NCBI RefSeq assembly: GCF_016950255.1
Contig: NZ_JACGFN010000001.1
Span: 1,178,001-1,242,000, forward strand
DNA length: 64,000 nucleotides
Reading direction: 5' to 3'
Origin: Pectobacterium brasiliense
Lineage (GTDB): Bacteria > Pseudomonadota > Gammaproteobacteria > Enterobacterales > Enterobacteriaceae
The position numbers and the translations under genes are program-made. The notes beneath the pieces were generated by a model that made no database searches, was not told the origin of the DNA, and saw only the letters and a list, made by a program, of their open reading frames with translations. Position 1 is the first letter of the stretch. The number at the start of each line of letters is the position of its first letter. Shown piece by piece: positions 1 through 10,126 of this stretch.

Positions 1-715
1 TGTTTAAACCACGGTTTGCAGTTTCTAACGCTGCTGCAACACTAGCTTTTGTTGCATCATTCGCACCATCCAGCGGCGTTTCAAGAGCTTTAATTGCAAT
101 GTCTAGTGTTTCAAATAAGTCGGACTGAACACTACCATCCGGCTCTTTCTTGGCATCACCCGTCACGCCATTGAAAACCGTAGAGCCAACATGGCTAACC
201 GTCATATCTCGAGCGGCATCGACACGCTGTGAAATGGCCTGATATCCGCCCTGATATGCAATACCTGCGCCACCGTCAACAAAGGGGACCTTATCCGTGT
301 CATAGCCAGAAAAAATATAGTTACCATTACCATCAGTACTGTTAGCCATATTCAGCAATTCGGCTTTCATACCGCGAAGGGCAGTCGCGACCGATTTCCG
401 GTCATCATCATTCAACACACCGCCACCTTTGATGACTTCGGTCAATGCGCTGCTAATGGTGTTAGTACTTTTACTCAGAATAGATTCTTCCAGAGACATA
501 CTTTGCTTGGCAAAGGTACGAGCCAGCGTGTACTGACCATTCTCCGACTGTGCCTGGCCAAGCATAATCGCACTGGCCGCTGCTATCGGATCATCTGATG
601 GATTTACAACGCGCTTGCCGCTTGACAGCTGCTCGCCCGTTTTTTGCCACGTGGCCTGACCATTAATAATGCCTTGCATATTCTGCTGGTACATCATGCT
701 AGTACTTAAGCGCAT
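1..715 (-). CDS. flgL: Flagellar hook-filament junction protein FlgL (3' end cut by window)
   Basis: FlgL (HAP3) is the second of the two adaptor proteins between hook and filament and is exported by the flagellar type III apparatus. The visible 238 codons begin MRLSTSMMYQQNMQ, the flagellin-like D0 helix typical of FlgL, and continue through the conserved LSSGKRVVNPSDDP stretch. The C-terminal part lies off the left edge. The start at 715 is the first ATG and sits 31 bases after the flgK stop, so flgK and flgL form one unit. Expression is expected from the sigma-28 promoter ahead of flgK and from read-through of the flgB operon. The reading frame is intact as far as it goes. Confidence 0.96.
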   Translation of the reverse strand, partial: MRLSTSMMYQQNMQGIINGQATWQKTGEQLSSGKRVVNPSDDPIAAASAIMLGQAQSENGQYTLARTFAKQSMSLEESILSKSTNTISSALTEVIKGGGVLNDDDRKSVATALRGMKAELLNMANSTDGNGNYIFSGYDTDKVPFVDGGAGIAYQGGYQAISQRVDAARDMTVSHVGSTVFNGVTGDAKKEPDGSVQSDLFETLDIAIKALETPLDGANDATKASVAAALETANRGLN

Positions 716-746
716 GGTATCAATTCCTCTTTCTTAAATGGTCAAA

Positions 747-2441
747 CTAGCTACGGGCCGCTAAAAGGGCATCAAATATGGATTGTGCTGTTTTGATGAC
801 CTGAGCATTTGCCATGTAGTATTGCTGATAACGCATCAGATCGCCGTATTCTTCATCCAGGTTCACACCGGATACGGACTGTTGTTCTGCTGTCAGTTGC
901 TTAACAACGTTTTGCTGAGATGTATTATTTATCTTCAGGGTGCTGGTTTGGTTACCAATCGCACCGACCAGGCTGGCATATGCCCCGGAGACGCTGGCCT
1001 TTCCACCCACAATTTTCTCATTTTGTAGGGCAAGTAGAGCCTTGGCGTTGGTATTATCACTCACGCCGCCAAACACGGGATTACCACTTCCATCCAAAAC
1101 TGGGGCACCATTTTCATCAAGCTTAACGGATGCCGCCGCAATTTTATTAGGATCGGAAACAGCCACTGCCATATCGATAATGACATCATTAACTGGCTTA
1201 AGCAGGAAGCTGTCATTCGTTGCAGGTGTGCCTGTGATAGCCATTTTGACGCCATCAAAGTTCAGGCTGTTATCAGAGGTATCCACCGCCGCCGTGAATT
1301 TTGAATTATCAGACAAGCGTGTTACTTGCCAATTAGCGCCATCGTATTTAATCGAATAATTAGTTGCCTGCACATCTTTAGTATCGGTGTAAGACGGAGT
1401 TAACACCGCGTTACCCGCATTTTTGCTGTCGTTCAGAACTACAGCCTTACCAAAGGAGAAGAAATCGCCGCCTTTAACACCATTACGATCATAACCTTGC
1501 TGATGCTGAGTATTAAACGCATCAGCAAATGCCAGCGCTAGCTGCCCTAACTGGCCACGAGCTTCATCTAGCGTTTCAGTACGGAAAGAAAGCAAGCCGC
1601 CTAATGAACCGCCAGTTAACGTGCTCTCATTTAATGAGACCACATCGTTTGTCTGGTCTTTATATCCAATAGTCAGACGCGTTGGATCATTGCTTGAACC
1701 GATGGCTACCAGCTCATTGCTTGTTCCAGCCTGAACCAGGTTGGTACCATTTTTCAATGCTACGTTATAGACGATTCCATCCTGAACGGTAACCTCAACG
1801 CCGACCAATTTGTTCAGCTGATCGACAAGAACATCACGTTGATCAAGCAAATCATTAGGCATTGTGCCGCTATTCGCGCCCATTAGCTTCGTGATTTCAT
1901 TATTTAAAGACGCAATCTGATCGGTATACGTATTAACTTGACCGACAATACTTTGAATCTGAGTATTCAGCCCGCTGTCCATGTCACGCAAATATTTATC
2001 TGTGACTTTAAATTGGTTTACCAACCCTTCAGCTTTGCCCAGTACGGTCTGGCGAGTCGACGAGTCGCCCGCGTTGCTGGTAAGGTTTTGCAGGTTCGAA
2101 AAGAACCCCTGAATCGTTGATGACAGGCTCGTTGTGCTGCTAGCCAACAGGTTATCAATCTTGGAAATTTGCTCGTAGTAAGCAGAAACCGAGCTGCTTG
2201 TCGTTTGCGCAGCACGCAGCTGATTAGTGATGAATTCATTGTACTGGCGATTAATGCTAACAACATTGACACCGTTACCAATATATCCAGCAGATGTGCT
2301 GCTGCTAATAGCCTGCTCAAGTATCGCATTCTGCCGACTATAGCCAGTAACAGCCTGATTACTAATGTTGTTACTCACTGTACTCAGCGCAACCTGTGCA
2401 CCTTTTAAGCCACTCATCGCGGTGTTAATTAAATTGGACAT
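747..2441 (-). CDS. flgK: Flagellar hook-associated protein 1 FlgK
   Basis: FlgK (HAP1) forms the first ring of the hook-filament junction. The 564-residue product is a little longer than the roughly 550 residues usual in enterobacteria. It starts MSNLINTAMSGLKGAQ with the conserved rod/hook N-terminal motif (SNNISN around residues 23-28), and its C-terminal helix ends QSIFDALLAARS. The variable middle explains the length difference. It is followed by flgL and preceded by a 125-base gap holding a sigma-28 promoter, so it can be transcribed late, separately from flgB-J. The start ATG is preceded by a GGAACAACACCCT-type leader with a modest ribosome site. Confidence 0.97.
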   Translation of the reverse strand: MSNLINTAMSGLKGAQVALSTVSNNISNQAVTGYSRQNAILEQAISSSTSAGYIGNGVNVVSINRQYNEFITNQLRAAQTTSSSVSAYYEQISKIDNLLASSTTSLSSTIQGFFSNLQNLTSNAGDSSTRQTVLGKAEGLVNQFKVTDKYLRDMDSGLNTQIQSIVGQVNTYTDQIASLNNEITKLMGANSGTMPNDLLDQRDVLVDQLNKLVGVEVTVQDGIVYNVALKNGTNLVQAGTSNELVAIGSSNDPTRLTIGYKDQTNDVVSLNESTLTGGSLGGLLSFRTETLDEARGQLGQLALAFADAFNTQHQQGYDRNGVKGGDFFSFGKAVVLNDSKNAGNAVLTPSYTDTKDVQATNYSIKYDGANWQVTRLSDNSKFTAAVDTSDNSLNFDGVKMAITGTPATNDSFLLKPVNDVIIDMAVAVSDPNKIAAASVKLDENGAPVLDGSGNPVFGGVSDNTNAKALLALQNEKIVGGKASVSGAYASLVGAIGNQTSTLKINNTSQQNVVKQLTAEQQSVSGVNLDEEYGDLMRYQQYYMANAQVIKTAQSIFDALLAARS

Positions 2442-2531
2442 AGGGTGTTGTTCCTTTTACACAGGCTTTTTTCGCCCTGCGCGATTAACCAAATGCTGAA
2501 AGCAGCAAATACGCTACATAAGTTAATTACT

Positions 2532-2558
2532 TTATCGGTCAGGATGCGCAAATCTTGA
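2532..2558 (-). promoter_or_regulatory. Sigma-28 (FliA) promoter for flgKL
   Basis: On the minus strand TCAAGATT is followed by 11 bases and then ACCGATAA. This is a near match to the FliA consensus TAAAGTTT-N11-GCCGATAA. It lies in the flgJ-flgK gap, about 90 bases before the flgK start. That fits the known late (class 3) expression of the hook-associated proteins. No competing sigma-70 box was needed to explain the gap. Confidence 0.85.
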
Positions 2559-2566
2559 ATAAAAAA

Positions 2567-3529
2567 TTAAAATAGCCGACTCAAATCGTGAGTGTAAGCT
2601 TTCGCCACTTTTTCACCAGAACTCTTCATTTGCTGGATCATACTAACCAGCTTCTGGGCATATTGTGGATCCGTTGCATAACCTGCCTTTTGTAAGGCAT
2701 GAGCCGCTTGCTCAGCCGTTCCAGCGCTCATCACCGCAGAGTAGCGTGGGTTATTGGTGAGTAACTTCACATAGTCGCCAATAGCCTCAATATAGGAATC
2801 GTATACCCTGAAGCTGGCTTTTACTTTTTTGGCTACGCCTTGCTCATACTCTGTCGTCGTTATCTCTGTTGTCGGCCCATTCCAGCTACTGCCAGCTTTG
2901 ATACCGAACAGATTATGACTTGGACGCCCGTCCTCGGTAGGGATTTCACGTTGGCCCCAGCCAGATTCAAGCGCTGCCTGAGCGATGATAAGGTGATGAG
3001 GTATACCGCTATGCTGGCTGGCAATCTGAGCAGGTAAGGAAATCTGAGACACAAAATTACTATTGGATAGCGGTAACGCTGAACCCGTAGTGGGCAATTT
3101 GGGCAGCGCTTTACGTACCATCTGTTCCACTGCAGCCGTTGGCATGCTTTTGAGCACATCACCATCGAACGTTAATGGAACAGAGGGAACAGCAGCTTTA
3201 GCCGCCGTAGCCTCTGGGGATTGTCGGGTCAATTGCTCAACCATAACATCCGCGAGCCCAAGCCCCTTGCCCTTAGTTGAGATCTCTTGAGCAATTTGCT
3301 GGTCATACATTGAGGTATACAGACGCGTCTGATCGCTGTTGAAGAGCCCGTCCTGCGGAATCGCAGAACGCATGCTTTTCATCATCAATTGTACAAACAC
3401 GCCTTCCATTTGTTGCGCAACTGCTCTAATGCCCTCTTTACTTTGAGGATTACCTGAAACCTCACGTTTCAGCGTATTTAGAGACTGCGCATCATAGGCC
3501 GCATTATTCAGCGTCTGTATATCACTCAT
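2567..3529 (-). CDS. flgJ: FlgJ, rod-assembly scaffold with peptidoglycan hydrolase domain
   Basis: FlgJ caps the growing rod and opens the peptidoglycan for it in the periplasm. The 320-residue protein has two parts. The N-terminal rod-binding region (about residues 1-110) contains AQQMEGVFVQLMMKSMR. The C-terminal glucosaminidase domain (about 165-320) contains AQAALESGWGQRE, where Glu188 is the likely catalytic acid, and ends in the NPRYSAVM and AGYATDPQYA segments typical of the family. I chose the ATG at 3529 because it overlaps the flgI stop by one base (TGATG) and starts MSDIQTL. An upstream in-frame codon would add ten unlikely residues. It is the last gene of flgB-J. Confidence 0.96.
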   Translation of the reverse strand: MSDIQTLNNAAYDAQSLNTLKREVSGNPQSKEGIRAVAQQMEGVFVQLMMKSMRSAIPQDGLFNSDQTRLYTSMYDQQIAQEISTKGKGLGLADVMVEQLTRQSPEATAAKAAVPSVPLTFDGDVLKSMPTAAVEQMVRKALPKLPTTGSALPLSNSNFVSQISLPAQIASQHSGIPHHLIIAQAALESGWGQREIPTEDGRPSHNLFGIKAGSSWNGPTTEITTTEYEQGVAKKVKASFRVYDSYIEAIGDYVKLLTNNPRYSAVMSAGTAEQAAHALQKAGYATDPQYAQKLVSMIQQMKSSGEKVAKAYTHDLSRLF

Positions 3530-4638
3530 CAGATAATTTCCAGTTTGGCACGCAAGCAACCTGCGCTTTGCATCGCCTGCAGAATAGACATCAGTTCCAT
3601 CGGTGTCGCGCCCAGAGAATTCAGTGCACGCACGACATTGTTGAGGTTGGCGCTGGAATTGACTCGTTGTAAAGAACCGCCTGCTTGCTGAACCGAGATC
3701 TCTGTCTGCGGTGTTACAACCGTCTGACCACCACCAAATGGTGTATTAGGTTGGCTGACGTTGGCCTGCTGATTGATTGTCACAGAAAGGTTACCCTGGG
3801 CGATAGCACAGCTATCCAGCGTAACATCGCGATTCATCACGACAGAGCCGGTACGAGAATTAATAATGACCTTGGCATCCTGAATACCGACGTTGACTTC
3901 AATATTCTGGATATCGGCCAAAAAACGAACCTGAGAGCTGTTGCCGTGTGGGGCAAGAACCTGAATAGTACGAGAATCAAGCGGGCTTGCGGTACCGCCG
4001 TATCCAGAACGGTTGATCGCGTCACTCACCTTCTGCGCCATCGAAAAATCGTCGTTTTTCAACTGCAGCATTATCGTATTTGACGTACCAAACGTGCTAG
4101 GCAACTCTCTCTCGATGACGGCACCATTGCTGATTCTGCCGCCGGCAAGCTGGTTAACCTGAACACTGCTTCCACCGGCAGAAGCGCCAGCACCACCAAC
4201 CAAAACGTTACCCTGAGCAAGGGCATAGACCTGGTTATCGACCCCTTTCAATGGGGTCATTAACAGCGTTCCGCCGCGCAGGCTCTTCGCGTTACCGAGT
4301 GATGACACCACGACATCAATATTTTGGCCTGTTCTGCCAAAAGGCGGAAGTTCCGCCGTTACCATCACCGCCGCCACATTCTTCAACTGCATGTTGGTTC
4401 CAGCAGGAACGGTAATTCCCAACTGGGAAAGCATGTTAGTTAAGCTTTGCGTCGTAAACGGCGTCTGCATGGTCTGGTCACCAGAACCATCGAGACCAAC
4501 GACTAAACCATAACCAATTAACGCATTACCGCGTACGCCCTGGATATTCACCAGATCGCGAATTCTCTCTGCCGACGCAGGGGCGATATTCAGCGTCAGT
4601 AACGTCAGCAGTACAGTGAAAAATGATGCAATCCGCAT
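3529..4638 (-). CDS. flgI: Flagellar P-ring protein FlgI
   Basis: FlgI builds the P ring, the bushing around the rod in the peptidoglycan layer. The 369-residue product has a Sec signal peptide of about 23 residues (hydrophobic run [18 protein letters not shown]) and then the mature start [15 protein letters not shown], which is almost invariant in the family. The start at 4638 gives this clean signal peptide and has AAGAGG upstream. Longer in-frame starts would put flgH coding sequence in front of it. Length matches the usual 365-373 residues. It lies between flgH and flgJ in one operon. Confidence 0.97.
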   Translation of the reverse strand: MRIASFFTVLLTLLTLNIAPASAERIRDLVNIQGVRGNALIGYGLVVGLDGSGDQTMQTPFTTQSLTNMLSQLGITVPAGTNMQLKNVAAVMVTAELPPFGRTGQNIDVVVSSLGNAKSLRGGTLLMTPLKGVDNQVYALAQGNVLVGGAGASAGGSSVQVNQLAGGRISNGAVIERELPSTFGTSNTIMLQLKNDDFSMAQKVSDAINRSGYGGTASPLDSRTIQVLAPHGNSSQVRFLADIQNIEVNVGIQDAKVIINSRTGSVVMNRDVTLDSCAIAQGNLSVTINQQANVSQPNTPFGGGQTVVTPQTEISVQQAGGSLQRVNSSANLNNVVRALNSLGATPMELMSILQAMQSAGCLRAKLEII

Positions 4639-4654
4639 GGCAGGCCTCTTAAGC

Positions 4655-5368
4655 TTAGAACGGAGAAACATTGAGGAAGAACCGCTGTAACCAGCCCATG
4701 TTTTGCGCTTCGTTAATATAGCCATTACCGACATATTCAATACGCGCATCCGCAACCTGGGTTGATGGTACCGAGTTGTTACCGCTAATGGTTCTCGGAT
4801 TAACTACCCCAGAGAAACGGATAAACTCTGTTCCCTGATTAATTGCAATTTGTTTTTCGCCAACGACCTGTAGATTGCCATTAGCTAATACCTGACCAAC
4901 CGTAACGGTAATCGTACCGCTGAAGGTGTTGTTTGCATTCGCACCACCTTGCCCAGTGAAGTCATTCGTTCCTGTCGCATTCAGCGATGCACGATTATTA
5001 CCCAACGGCCCGTCCAGATAACGCGGTACCACCGTTGCACCGAACGTTGACGAACCATTACGAGCGGCATTGGCTGACGAGCTTTTACTGGCGCTCACAT
5101 TTTCCTGCAACACGATCGTCAATGTGTCACCAACATTACGTGGGCGACGATCCTCAAACATCGGCTGGTAGCCATAATTCATCGGCTGTACAGTTTGGAA
5201 AATAGAGCCATTAGGACCCGCTAACACGGGCGATCCAGGCTGAGCAGTCGTAGGCCCAGTGACAACTTTATCATGCGGAATATAGGCGCAACCGTTAAGT
5301 GCTAGCATCGCGATCAATGCCAACAGACGGCGTCGGCGGAGTGGTTTGATAACCGACTTTGCATTCAT
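4655..5368 (-). CDS. flgH: Flagellar L-ring lipoprotein FlgH
   Basis: FlgH forms the L ring in the outer membrane. The 237-residue product has a basic N-terminus (PLRRRRLL), a hydrophobic core and a lipobox LNGC with the acylated cysteine at residue 27, as in all FlgH proteins. Conserved segments include [18 protein letters not shown] and the C-terminal [14 protein letters not shown]. The ATG at 5368 is preferred over a GTG two codons upstream. Upstream is an unusual gap of 180 bases to flgG, containing an inverted repeat with arms ACCCGCT and AGCGGGT near 5515-5541 that could tune operon read-through. Confidence 0.95.
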   Translation of the reverse strand: MNAKSVIKPLRRRRLLALIAMLALNGCAYIPHDKVVTGPTTAQPGSPVLAGPNGSIFQTVQPMNYGYQPMFEDRRPRNVGDTLTIVLQENVSASKSSSANAARNGSSTFGATVVPRYLDGPLGNNRASLNATGTNDFTGQGGANANNTFSGTITVTVGQVLANGNLQVVGEKQIAINQGTEFIRFSGVVNPRTISGNNSVPSTQVADARIEYVGNGYINEAQNMGWLQRFFLNVSPF

Positions 5369-5548
5369 TATCACTGCGGATATCGCCTTAAATTAATCTA
5401 TTTCACATATTCACGGGGTAAATCAAAACCATACTGGCCCACTCATCGGGTGCCTATGGTCATCATTACCCCGTTAAACACTCTCTACATTGCTACTACC
5501 AGGCAGCCAGAGCACCCGCTCTCGCGCCTGAAATTAGCGGGTTACCCA

Positions 5549-6331
5549 TTACAGCTGGGTCAATTTCTGCAACATTTGGTCAGAAGAAGAAATTGCTTTA
5601 CTGTTGATTTCGTAAGCACGCTGAGTCTGAATCATCGATACCAATTCCTCTGCCACATTGACGTTGGAGGTTTCGACATATTTCTGATACAGCAGACCTG
5701 CGCCATTCAAACCTGGGTTCGTTTCATTTGGCGCACCTGAACTCGCCGTTTCCAGATACAGGTTCTCGCCAATGCTTTCAAGGCCACTATCGTTAATAAA
5801 GGTTGTCAGCGTCAATTGGCCAATCTGGTTTGTTGCTGCCTGCCCCTGCACTTTAACGCTGACAATACCGTCACGGCCGATATTCAGTTCTGTCGCATTC
5901 GCCGGAACAGTAATAGCAGGCTGGACCTGATAACCACTGGACGTCACTAACTGGCCGTTACCATCAAGCTGGAAGGCACCGTCACGCGTGTAAGCCGTTG
6001 TACCATCAGGCAATTGAACCTGAAAGAATCCCTGCCCTTTAATCGCAACGTCTTTAGAGTTACCCGTTTCGGAAAAGGTCCCTTGGGTATGAATACGCTC
6101 TGTTGAGACCGGACGAACACCCGTACCTAGCTGCAAGCCGGACGGTAGCATGGTTTGCTCTGAAGATTGAGCCCCAGGCTGACGAACTGTTTGATACATC
6201 AAGTCTTCAAATACCGCACGCTGACGCTTGAAACCATTGGTGCTGACGTTTGCCAAGTTATTGGAAATAACGTCCATATTGGTTTGCTGAGCATTCAAGC
6301 CGGTTTTTGCAATCCACAAAGAACGGATCAT
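5549..6331 (-). CDS. flgG: Distal rod protein FlgG
   Basis: FlgG makes the distal, hollow part of the rod. The 260 residues match the E. coli length exactly. The N-terminus [16 protein letters not shown] and the [23 protein letters not shown] segment are the family signature. The C-terminal helix [24 protein letters not shown] is the rod/hook bundling helix (written here with one substitution from the window's VNVAEE). It lies 27 bases downstream of flgF and is followed by the 180-base gap before flgH. Confidence 0.97.
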   Translation of the reverse strand: MIRSLWIAKTGLNAQQTNMDVISNNLANVSTNGFKRQRAVFEDLMYQTVRQPGAQSSEQTMLPSGLQLGTGVRPVSTERIHTQGTFSETGNSKDVAIKGQGFFQVQLPDGTTAYTRDGAFQLDGNGQLVTSSGYQVQPAITVPANATELNIGRDGIVSVKVQGQAATNQIGQLTLTTFINDSGLESIGENLYLETASSGAPNETNPGLNGAGLLYQKYVETSNVNVAEELVSMIQTQRAYEINSKAISSSDQMLQKLTQL

Positions 6332-6358
6332 TTATTCACTCCTGTGCGCACTCGGCGC

Positions 6359-7114
6359 TTAACCCATTGCTAATATCTGATTAGCGCGTTGTGCATTATC
6401 GTCGACGCTGCTAATGATTTTCATCTGCATTTCAAAGCGACGAGCATTGGCAATCATATCGACCATAGTATCGACCGTGTTCACATTACTGCCCTCGATC
6501 ACCCCCGGCATAATACGCACGGTAGGATCGTTTTGCAGAACATTACCACGTTGTTGCTGAGCCTGTTGCGTCAAGCGGAATAATCCGTCATCGGACCGCT
6601 CAACTTCTTGTCCGGTAGCCTTAACAAGCTTCAAACGCCCCAACTGGGCAATCGTATTCGGCGGATCCCCAGCATTAAGCGCAGAAATCGTACCATCAGG
6701 AGAAATACTTATCTGGGCCTGCGGCGGCACATCAATCGGCCCGCCATCACCCATCACAACACGCCCCTGGATAGTCAACTGCCCATCAGCGTTGATCTCC
6801 ATATTACCATTACGGGTGTACGCTTCACCGCCATCAGCCGCTTGCACTGCCAGCCAACTCTCTTTCGGTAAAGCGACATCCATTGCACGGCCAGTATAAT
6901 TCATCACGCCTTCAGTCATATCAGCGCCAGGCGTTGAAGCGACAACCAACGTTCGGGTGGGCAGTGTCAACCCATTTACAGGTACAGCGCGCAGTGCGGA
7001 AAGCTGTGCCCGGAAACCCGGCGTTGAGGCGTTCGCCAAGTTGTTCGCAGTAATCGCCTGCTTTTCCAATGACTGACTCGCGCCACCCATTGCTGTATAA
7101 ATCGCGTGATCCAT
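6359..7114 (-). CDS. flgF: Proximal rod protein FlgF
   Basis: FlgF is a proximal rod subunit exported by the flagellar type III system. The 251-residue product starts MDHAIYTAMGGASQSLEKQ, carries the NNLANASTPGFRAQ rod motif near residues 25-38, and ends with the conserved DMIANARRFEMQMKIIS helix. Length equals the E. coli protein. It lies 21 bases after flgE and 27 before flgG, so translation is probably coupled. Nothing unusual is seen. Confidence 0.96.
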   Translation of the reverse strand: MDHAIYTAMGGASQSLEKQAITANNLANASTPGFRAQLSALRAVPVNGLTLPTRTLVVASTPGADMTEGVMNYTGRAMDVALPKESWLAVQAADGGEAYTRNGNMEINADGQLTIQGRVVMGDGGPIDVPPQAQISISPDGTISALNAGDPPNTIAQLGRLKLVKATGQEVERSDDGLFRLTQQAQQQRGNVLQNDPTVRIMPGVIEGSNVNTVDTMVDMIANARRFEMQMKIISSVDDNAQRANQILAMG

Positions 7115-7135
7115 GCAATGTCCCCGTTAGGATAA

Positions 7136-8338
7136 TTAACGCAGGCTAACCAGCGTTTGCAGAATGGAATCCTGCGTTTTGATGGTTTGCGCATTCGACT
7201 GGTAGTTACGCTGCGCAACAATCATGTTGACCAGCTCTTTACTCAGGTCAACGTTTGAGCTTTCGGTAGATTTGCCGATCAGTTTACCCAGACTTCCGGT
7301 ACCTGCCAGACCAACAACAGCCTGACCAGAGCTCGCAGTTTCAGACCAGGCGTTATCCCCTTCAGGTGATAAACCTTCTGGGTTAGCAAAACTAGCCAGC
7401 AGGATCTGACCCAGCGGCTGTTTCTGACCGTTGCTGTAGCTACCTTCGATCGTGCCGTCATCATTGATAGCAAACCCAGTCAGCGATCCTGGAGCAAAAC
7501 CGTTCTGGGTTGGGCTCTTATAGCTATATTCGGTATTTTGCTGCACGCTGCCAGTCAAATTAAGCGTAAACACTCCATTTGCCGCACCATTGGTCCCAGT
7601 GAGGTTGATGTTGAAAGGCGTATGCCCCGTTAACGCACCATTAGCAGCAAAGTTCAATGTTCCTGCGTTTTGATAAGTAGCAGGACTAACAGAGTCATCC
7701 TTGGCATAGGTTTGCCAGGTATTATTCGCCGTTTTGACAAAGTACAGCGTAAAGTTGTGCACGTTACCCTGACTGTCATAGGTTGTTAGCGCAGTCTTGC
7801 TGTTATAAGTGCCTTCAGCGCCAGGATTGGTAGCCCAGGCCGTTGCTGGAACAGCATCTGAAGATTTCAGGTTAGCAACAATTGACGCCGTTGTTGTTTG
7901 GCTCGCCAGCATGTCCCCATCAGGAACAGTCAACGGAACCGGATCGGCACCCGTTTGAACGACTGGTGGTGTACCAGCAACCGGATAACCCGTCAGTTGC
8001 ATACCTTGCGCATTGACGATATTACGACCATTCAGCATGAACTGACCATTACGGCTGTAATAAGTCGAGCCATTGGTGTCTTGCAGACGGTAAAAACCAC
8101 CGCCGCTAATCGCAATATCCAGGTCTCGTGAGGATGAAGTTACCGTACCGTTACCAAAATCCTGCAATACCGATGCGACCTTCACACCCATACCCACTTT
8201 AGAACCCGCAAACATATCCGCAAATGTGACGGTCCCGGATTTAAAACCTACTGTCGCTGAGTTAGCGATGTTATTACCGATAACATCCAGGTTATTAGAT
8301 GCCGCGTTTAAACCACTGACCGCCTGAGAAAAACCCAT
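7136..8338 (-). CDS. flgE: Flagellar hook protein FlgE
   Basis: FlgE polymerises into the hook, the universal joint between rod and filament. The 400-residue product is about the E. coli length. It begins MGFSQAVSGLNAASNNLDVIG, has the NNIANSATVGFKSG motif at residues 22-35, and closes with SKELVNMIVAQRNYQSNAQTIKTQD, the C-terminal coiled segment. The central third is rich in Asn, Thr and Gly, as expected for the surface-exposed hook domains. It sits 74 bases after flgD, where the FlgD scaffold precedes its client. Confidence 0.97.
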   Translation of the reverse strand: MGFSQAVSGLNAASNNLDVIGNNIANSATVGFKSGTVTFADMFAGSKVGMGVKVASVLQDFGNGTVTSSSRDLDIAISGGGFYRLQDTNGSTYYSRNGQFMLNGRNIVNAQGMQLTGYPVAGTPPVVQTGADPVPLTVPDGDMLASQTTTASIVANLKSSDAVPATAWATNPGAEGTYNSKTALTTYDSQGNVHNFTLYFVKTANNTWQTYAKDDSVSPATYQNAGTLNFAANGALTGHTPFNINLTGTNGAANGVFTLNLTGSVQQNTEYSYKSPTQNGFAPGSLTGFAINDDGTIEGSYSNGQKQPLGQILLASFANPEGLSPEGDNAWSETASSGQAVVGLAGTGSLGKLIGKSTESSNVDLSKELVNMIVAQRNYQSNAQTIKTQDSILQTLVSLR

Positions 8339-8412
8339 GTCGCTCTCCAGAAAATTGATTAAGTCATATTCCAGATAGTGAATTTCACTGGAATAACATG
8401 AAATTTACACCG

Positions 8413-9096
8413 TTACAGAATCTGCCGGACATCGTCCATGGTGGCTCTGCCGCGTAGCCCTAAATCCAGTAATGCACCGTTCTCGCCGCGAACGACACTA
8501 TTTACAACCGCATAACTCAATGGCTGAACAACTTGCTGTGCACCGCCAGTACTGGCAGCAACAGTGAAGGTATAAGCCCCATCAGGCGCAACCGTGCCAT
8601 CAGAAAGTTTGCTATCCCAGTTGAATGAGTGAACGCCGGCAGAAAGCGTGCCCAGTTCGATCGTACGAACAGCTTTACCTGTCGCATCATTAACGGTGAC
8701 GGTAACAACCTCTGCGGCTTTTTCCAGTTCCACGCCAAACGGGGTGCTGGTTTCTTTACCAACGAGAATGTCTTTTCCAGGGATCATGACACTGTGACCA
8801 ATCAGCGTTGTTGCCTGCATAGATTGGTTGTTATTGATCTGACCCGAGATAGAGCCCAATGTGGTATTCAACTTTTCAATACCGCTGACCGTATTAAGCT
8901 GAGCAAGTTGGCTTACCAACTGATCGTTGCTCATCGGGTTCGTCGGGTCCTGATTCTTCAACTGCGCAACCAGAAGGGTCAGAAACTGATTCTGTAGGTC
9001 AGCGCTGCTGTTCTTCTCTACCGCCGTTGTCGATGAAGTACTCGACGTGCTCTGTGTTCTCGTTGCCGAGGACGTATCATTAATTGTTACAGACAC
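8413..9096 (-). CDS. flgD: Hook-capping scaffold FlgD
   Basis: FlgD caps the growing hook and is discarded when the hook is complete. The 227-residue protein has the diagnostic N-terminal stretch NQFLTLLVAQLKNQDPTNPM (about residues 36-55) followed by LAQLNTVSGIEKLN. The middle holds a FlgD Ig-like domain with a GAYTF strand, which fits the fold of known FlgD proteins. It is separated from flgC by 15 bases. Length and motifs are normal. Confidence 0.95.
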   Translation of the reverse strand: MSVTINDTSSATRTQSTSSTSSTTAVEKNSSADLQNQFLTLLVAQLKNQDPTNPMSNDQLVSQLAQLNTVSGIEKLNTTLGSISGQINNNQSMQATTLIGHSVMIPGKDILVGKETSTPFGVELEKAAEVVTVTVNDATGKAVRTIELGTLSAGVHSFNWDSKLSDGTVAPDGAYTFTVAASTGGAQQVVQPLSYAVVNSVVRGENGALLDLGLRGRATMDDVRQIL

Positions 9097-9111
9097 TATT
9101 TCGTCTCCCGA

Positions 9112-9516
9112 TTATTGCCCGATCGTTAACGTCTTCAGCATCATCGATTTTGTTGTATTCAACACTTCGACGTTTGCCTGATAACTGCGCGATGCAGAAA
9201 TGGTGTTTACCATCTCAGCCACTGGGTCAACATTCGGCATGCGAACGTATCCCTGCCCATCAGCCAGCGGATTGCCCGGTTCGTAAACCAGACGAGCAGG
9301 TGATGGATCTTCAATAACATTGGAAACGCGTACGCCACCCGTAGATTGCCCCGGAGCGGCATTCACTTCGAATACCACCTGTTTGGCGCGATAAGGCTCG
9401 CCATCAGGGCCCGTCACGCTGTCTGCGTTAGCCAGGTTACTGGCACTCACATTCAGACGCTGAGATTGCGCAGAAAGCGCTGAGCCTGAAATTTCGAATA
9501 TATTTAATAACGACAT
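9112..9516 (-). CDS. flgC: Proximal rod protein FlgC
   Basis: FlgC is a proximal rod subunit. The 134-residue product has the [19 protein letters not shown] motif (about residues 24-42) and the C-terminal helix [20 protein letters not shown] that bundles the rod. Length is the usual 134. It lies 28 bases downstream of flgB and 15 upstream of flgD, in a tight class 2 operon. The start ATG is the only sensible one. Confidence 0.97.
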   Translation of the reverse strand: MSLLNIFEISGSALSAQSQRLNVSASNLANADSVTGPDGEPYRAKQVVFEVNAAPGQSTGGVRVSNVIEDPSPARLVYEPGNPLADGQGYVRMPNVDPVAEMVNTISASRSYQANVEVLNTTKSMMLKTLTIGQ

Positions 9517-9544
9517 GAATCTTTACCTTCCTATCGCGCTACGA

Positions 9545-9961
9545 TCACGAACCTGACTGCAGGACTGACATCATGCCTTTAATCTGTCCGCCCAGAACGG
9601 TCAGGCTGGATTGATATTTCAGGCTATTATCGGCAAAATTAGTGCGTTCGCGGTCCATATCGACCGTATTGCCATCCAACGCAGGCTGATCGGGTACGCG
9701 ATAGAGCAAATCAAGTTCCGGCGGCTGAAAGTTCTGTGCCGGTATATGCCGTACAGATGTGGTTTTCAGCGCGATACCCGTACCGTTCACCCGCCCTTGC
9801 TCCATCGTTTTACTGAGCTGGCTGGCAAAATCGATATCCCTGGCCTGATAGCCCGGTGTATCCGCATTGGCAATATTCGCGGCCAGAATTTCCTGCCGCT
9901 GGGCACGCAAGTTCAACGCTTCCTGCTGAAACCGCAACGAGGCGTCTAATTTATCAAGCAT
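9545..9961 (-). CDS. flgB: Proximal rod protein FlgB
   Basis: FlgB is the most cell-proximal rod subunit and the first gene of the flgB operon. The 138-residue product contains [22 protein letters not shown] near residues 28-48, the shared rod motif, and ends [11 protein letters not shown]. Upstream lies a 165-base divergent region shared with flgA, where the FlhDC-dependent class 2 promoters of both operons should lie. The reading frame is complete and of normal length. Confidence 0.96.
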   Translation of the reverse strand: MLDKLDASLRFQQEALNLRAQRQEILAANIANADTPGYQARDIDFASQLSKTMEQGRVNGTGIALKTTSVRHIPAQNFQPPELDLLYRVPDQPALDGNTVDMDRERTNFADNSLKYQSSLTVLGGQIKGMMSVLQSGS

Positions 9962-10126
9962 GCTCCCTCCGCAAGTTAGAATTTGGAGTGAGTAGGATAA
10001 TTCTCATGATGGCTATGCCATCGAACGAATAGACACCAAATGCAGCGCTATTTATTGCCTTAACCTCACGCTGACACCGTTACACTTAATGCCCGATATA
10101 ATCAGGATCAGGAGAGCCGAACAGGA
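9962..10126. promoter_or_regulatory. Divergent flgB/flgA promoter region
   Basis: This gap separates the start codons of flgB (minus) and flgA (plus). In E. coli and Salmonella the equivalent gap holds back-to-back class 2 promoters bound by FlhD4C2. I could not pick convincing FlhDC boxes or -10 elements by eye, so the role is inferred from position only. A ribosome site for flgA (AGGAGAGCC) is visible just before 10127, and AACTTGCGGAGGGAGC precedes flgB on the minus strand. Confidence 0.55.
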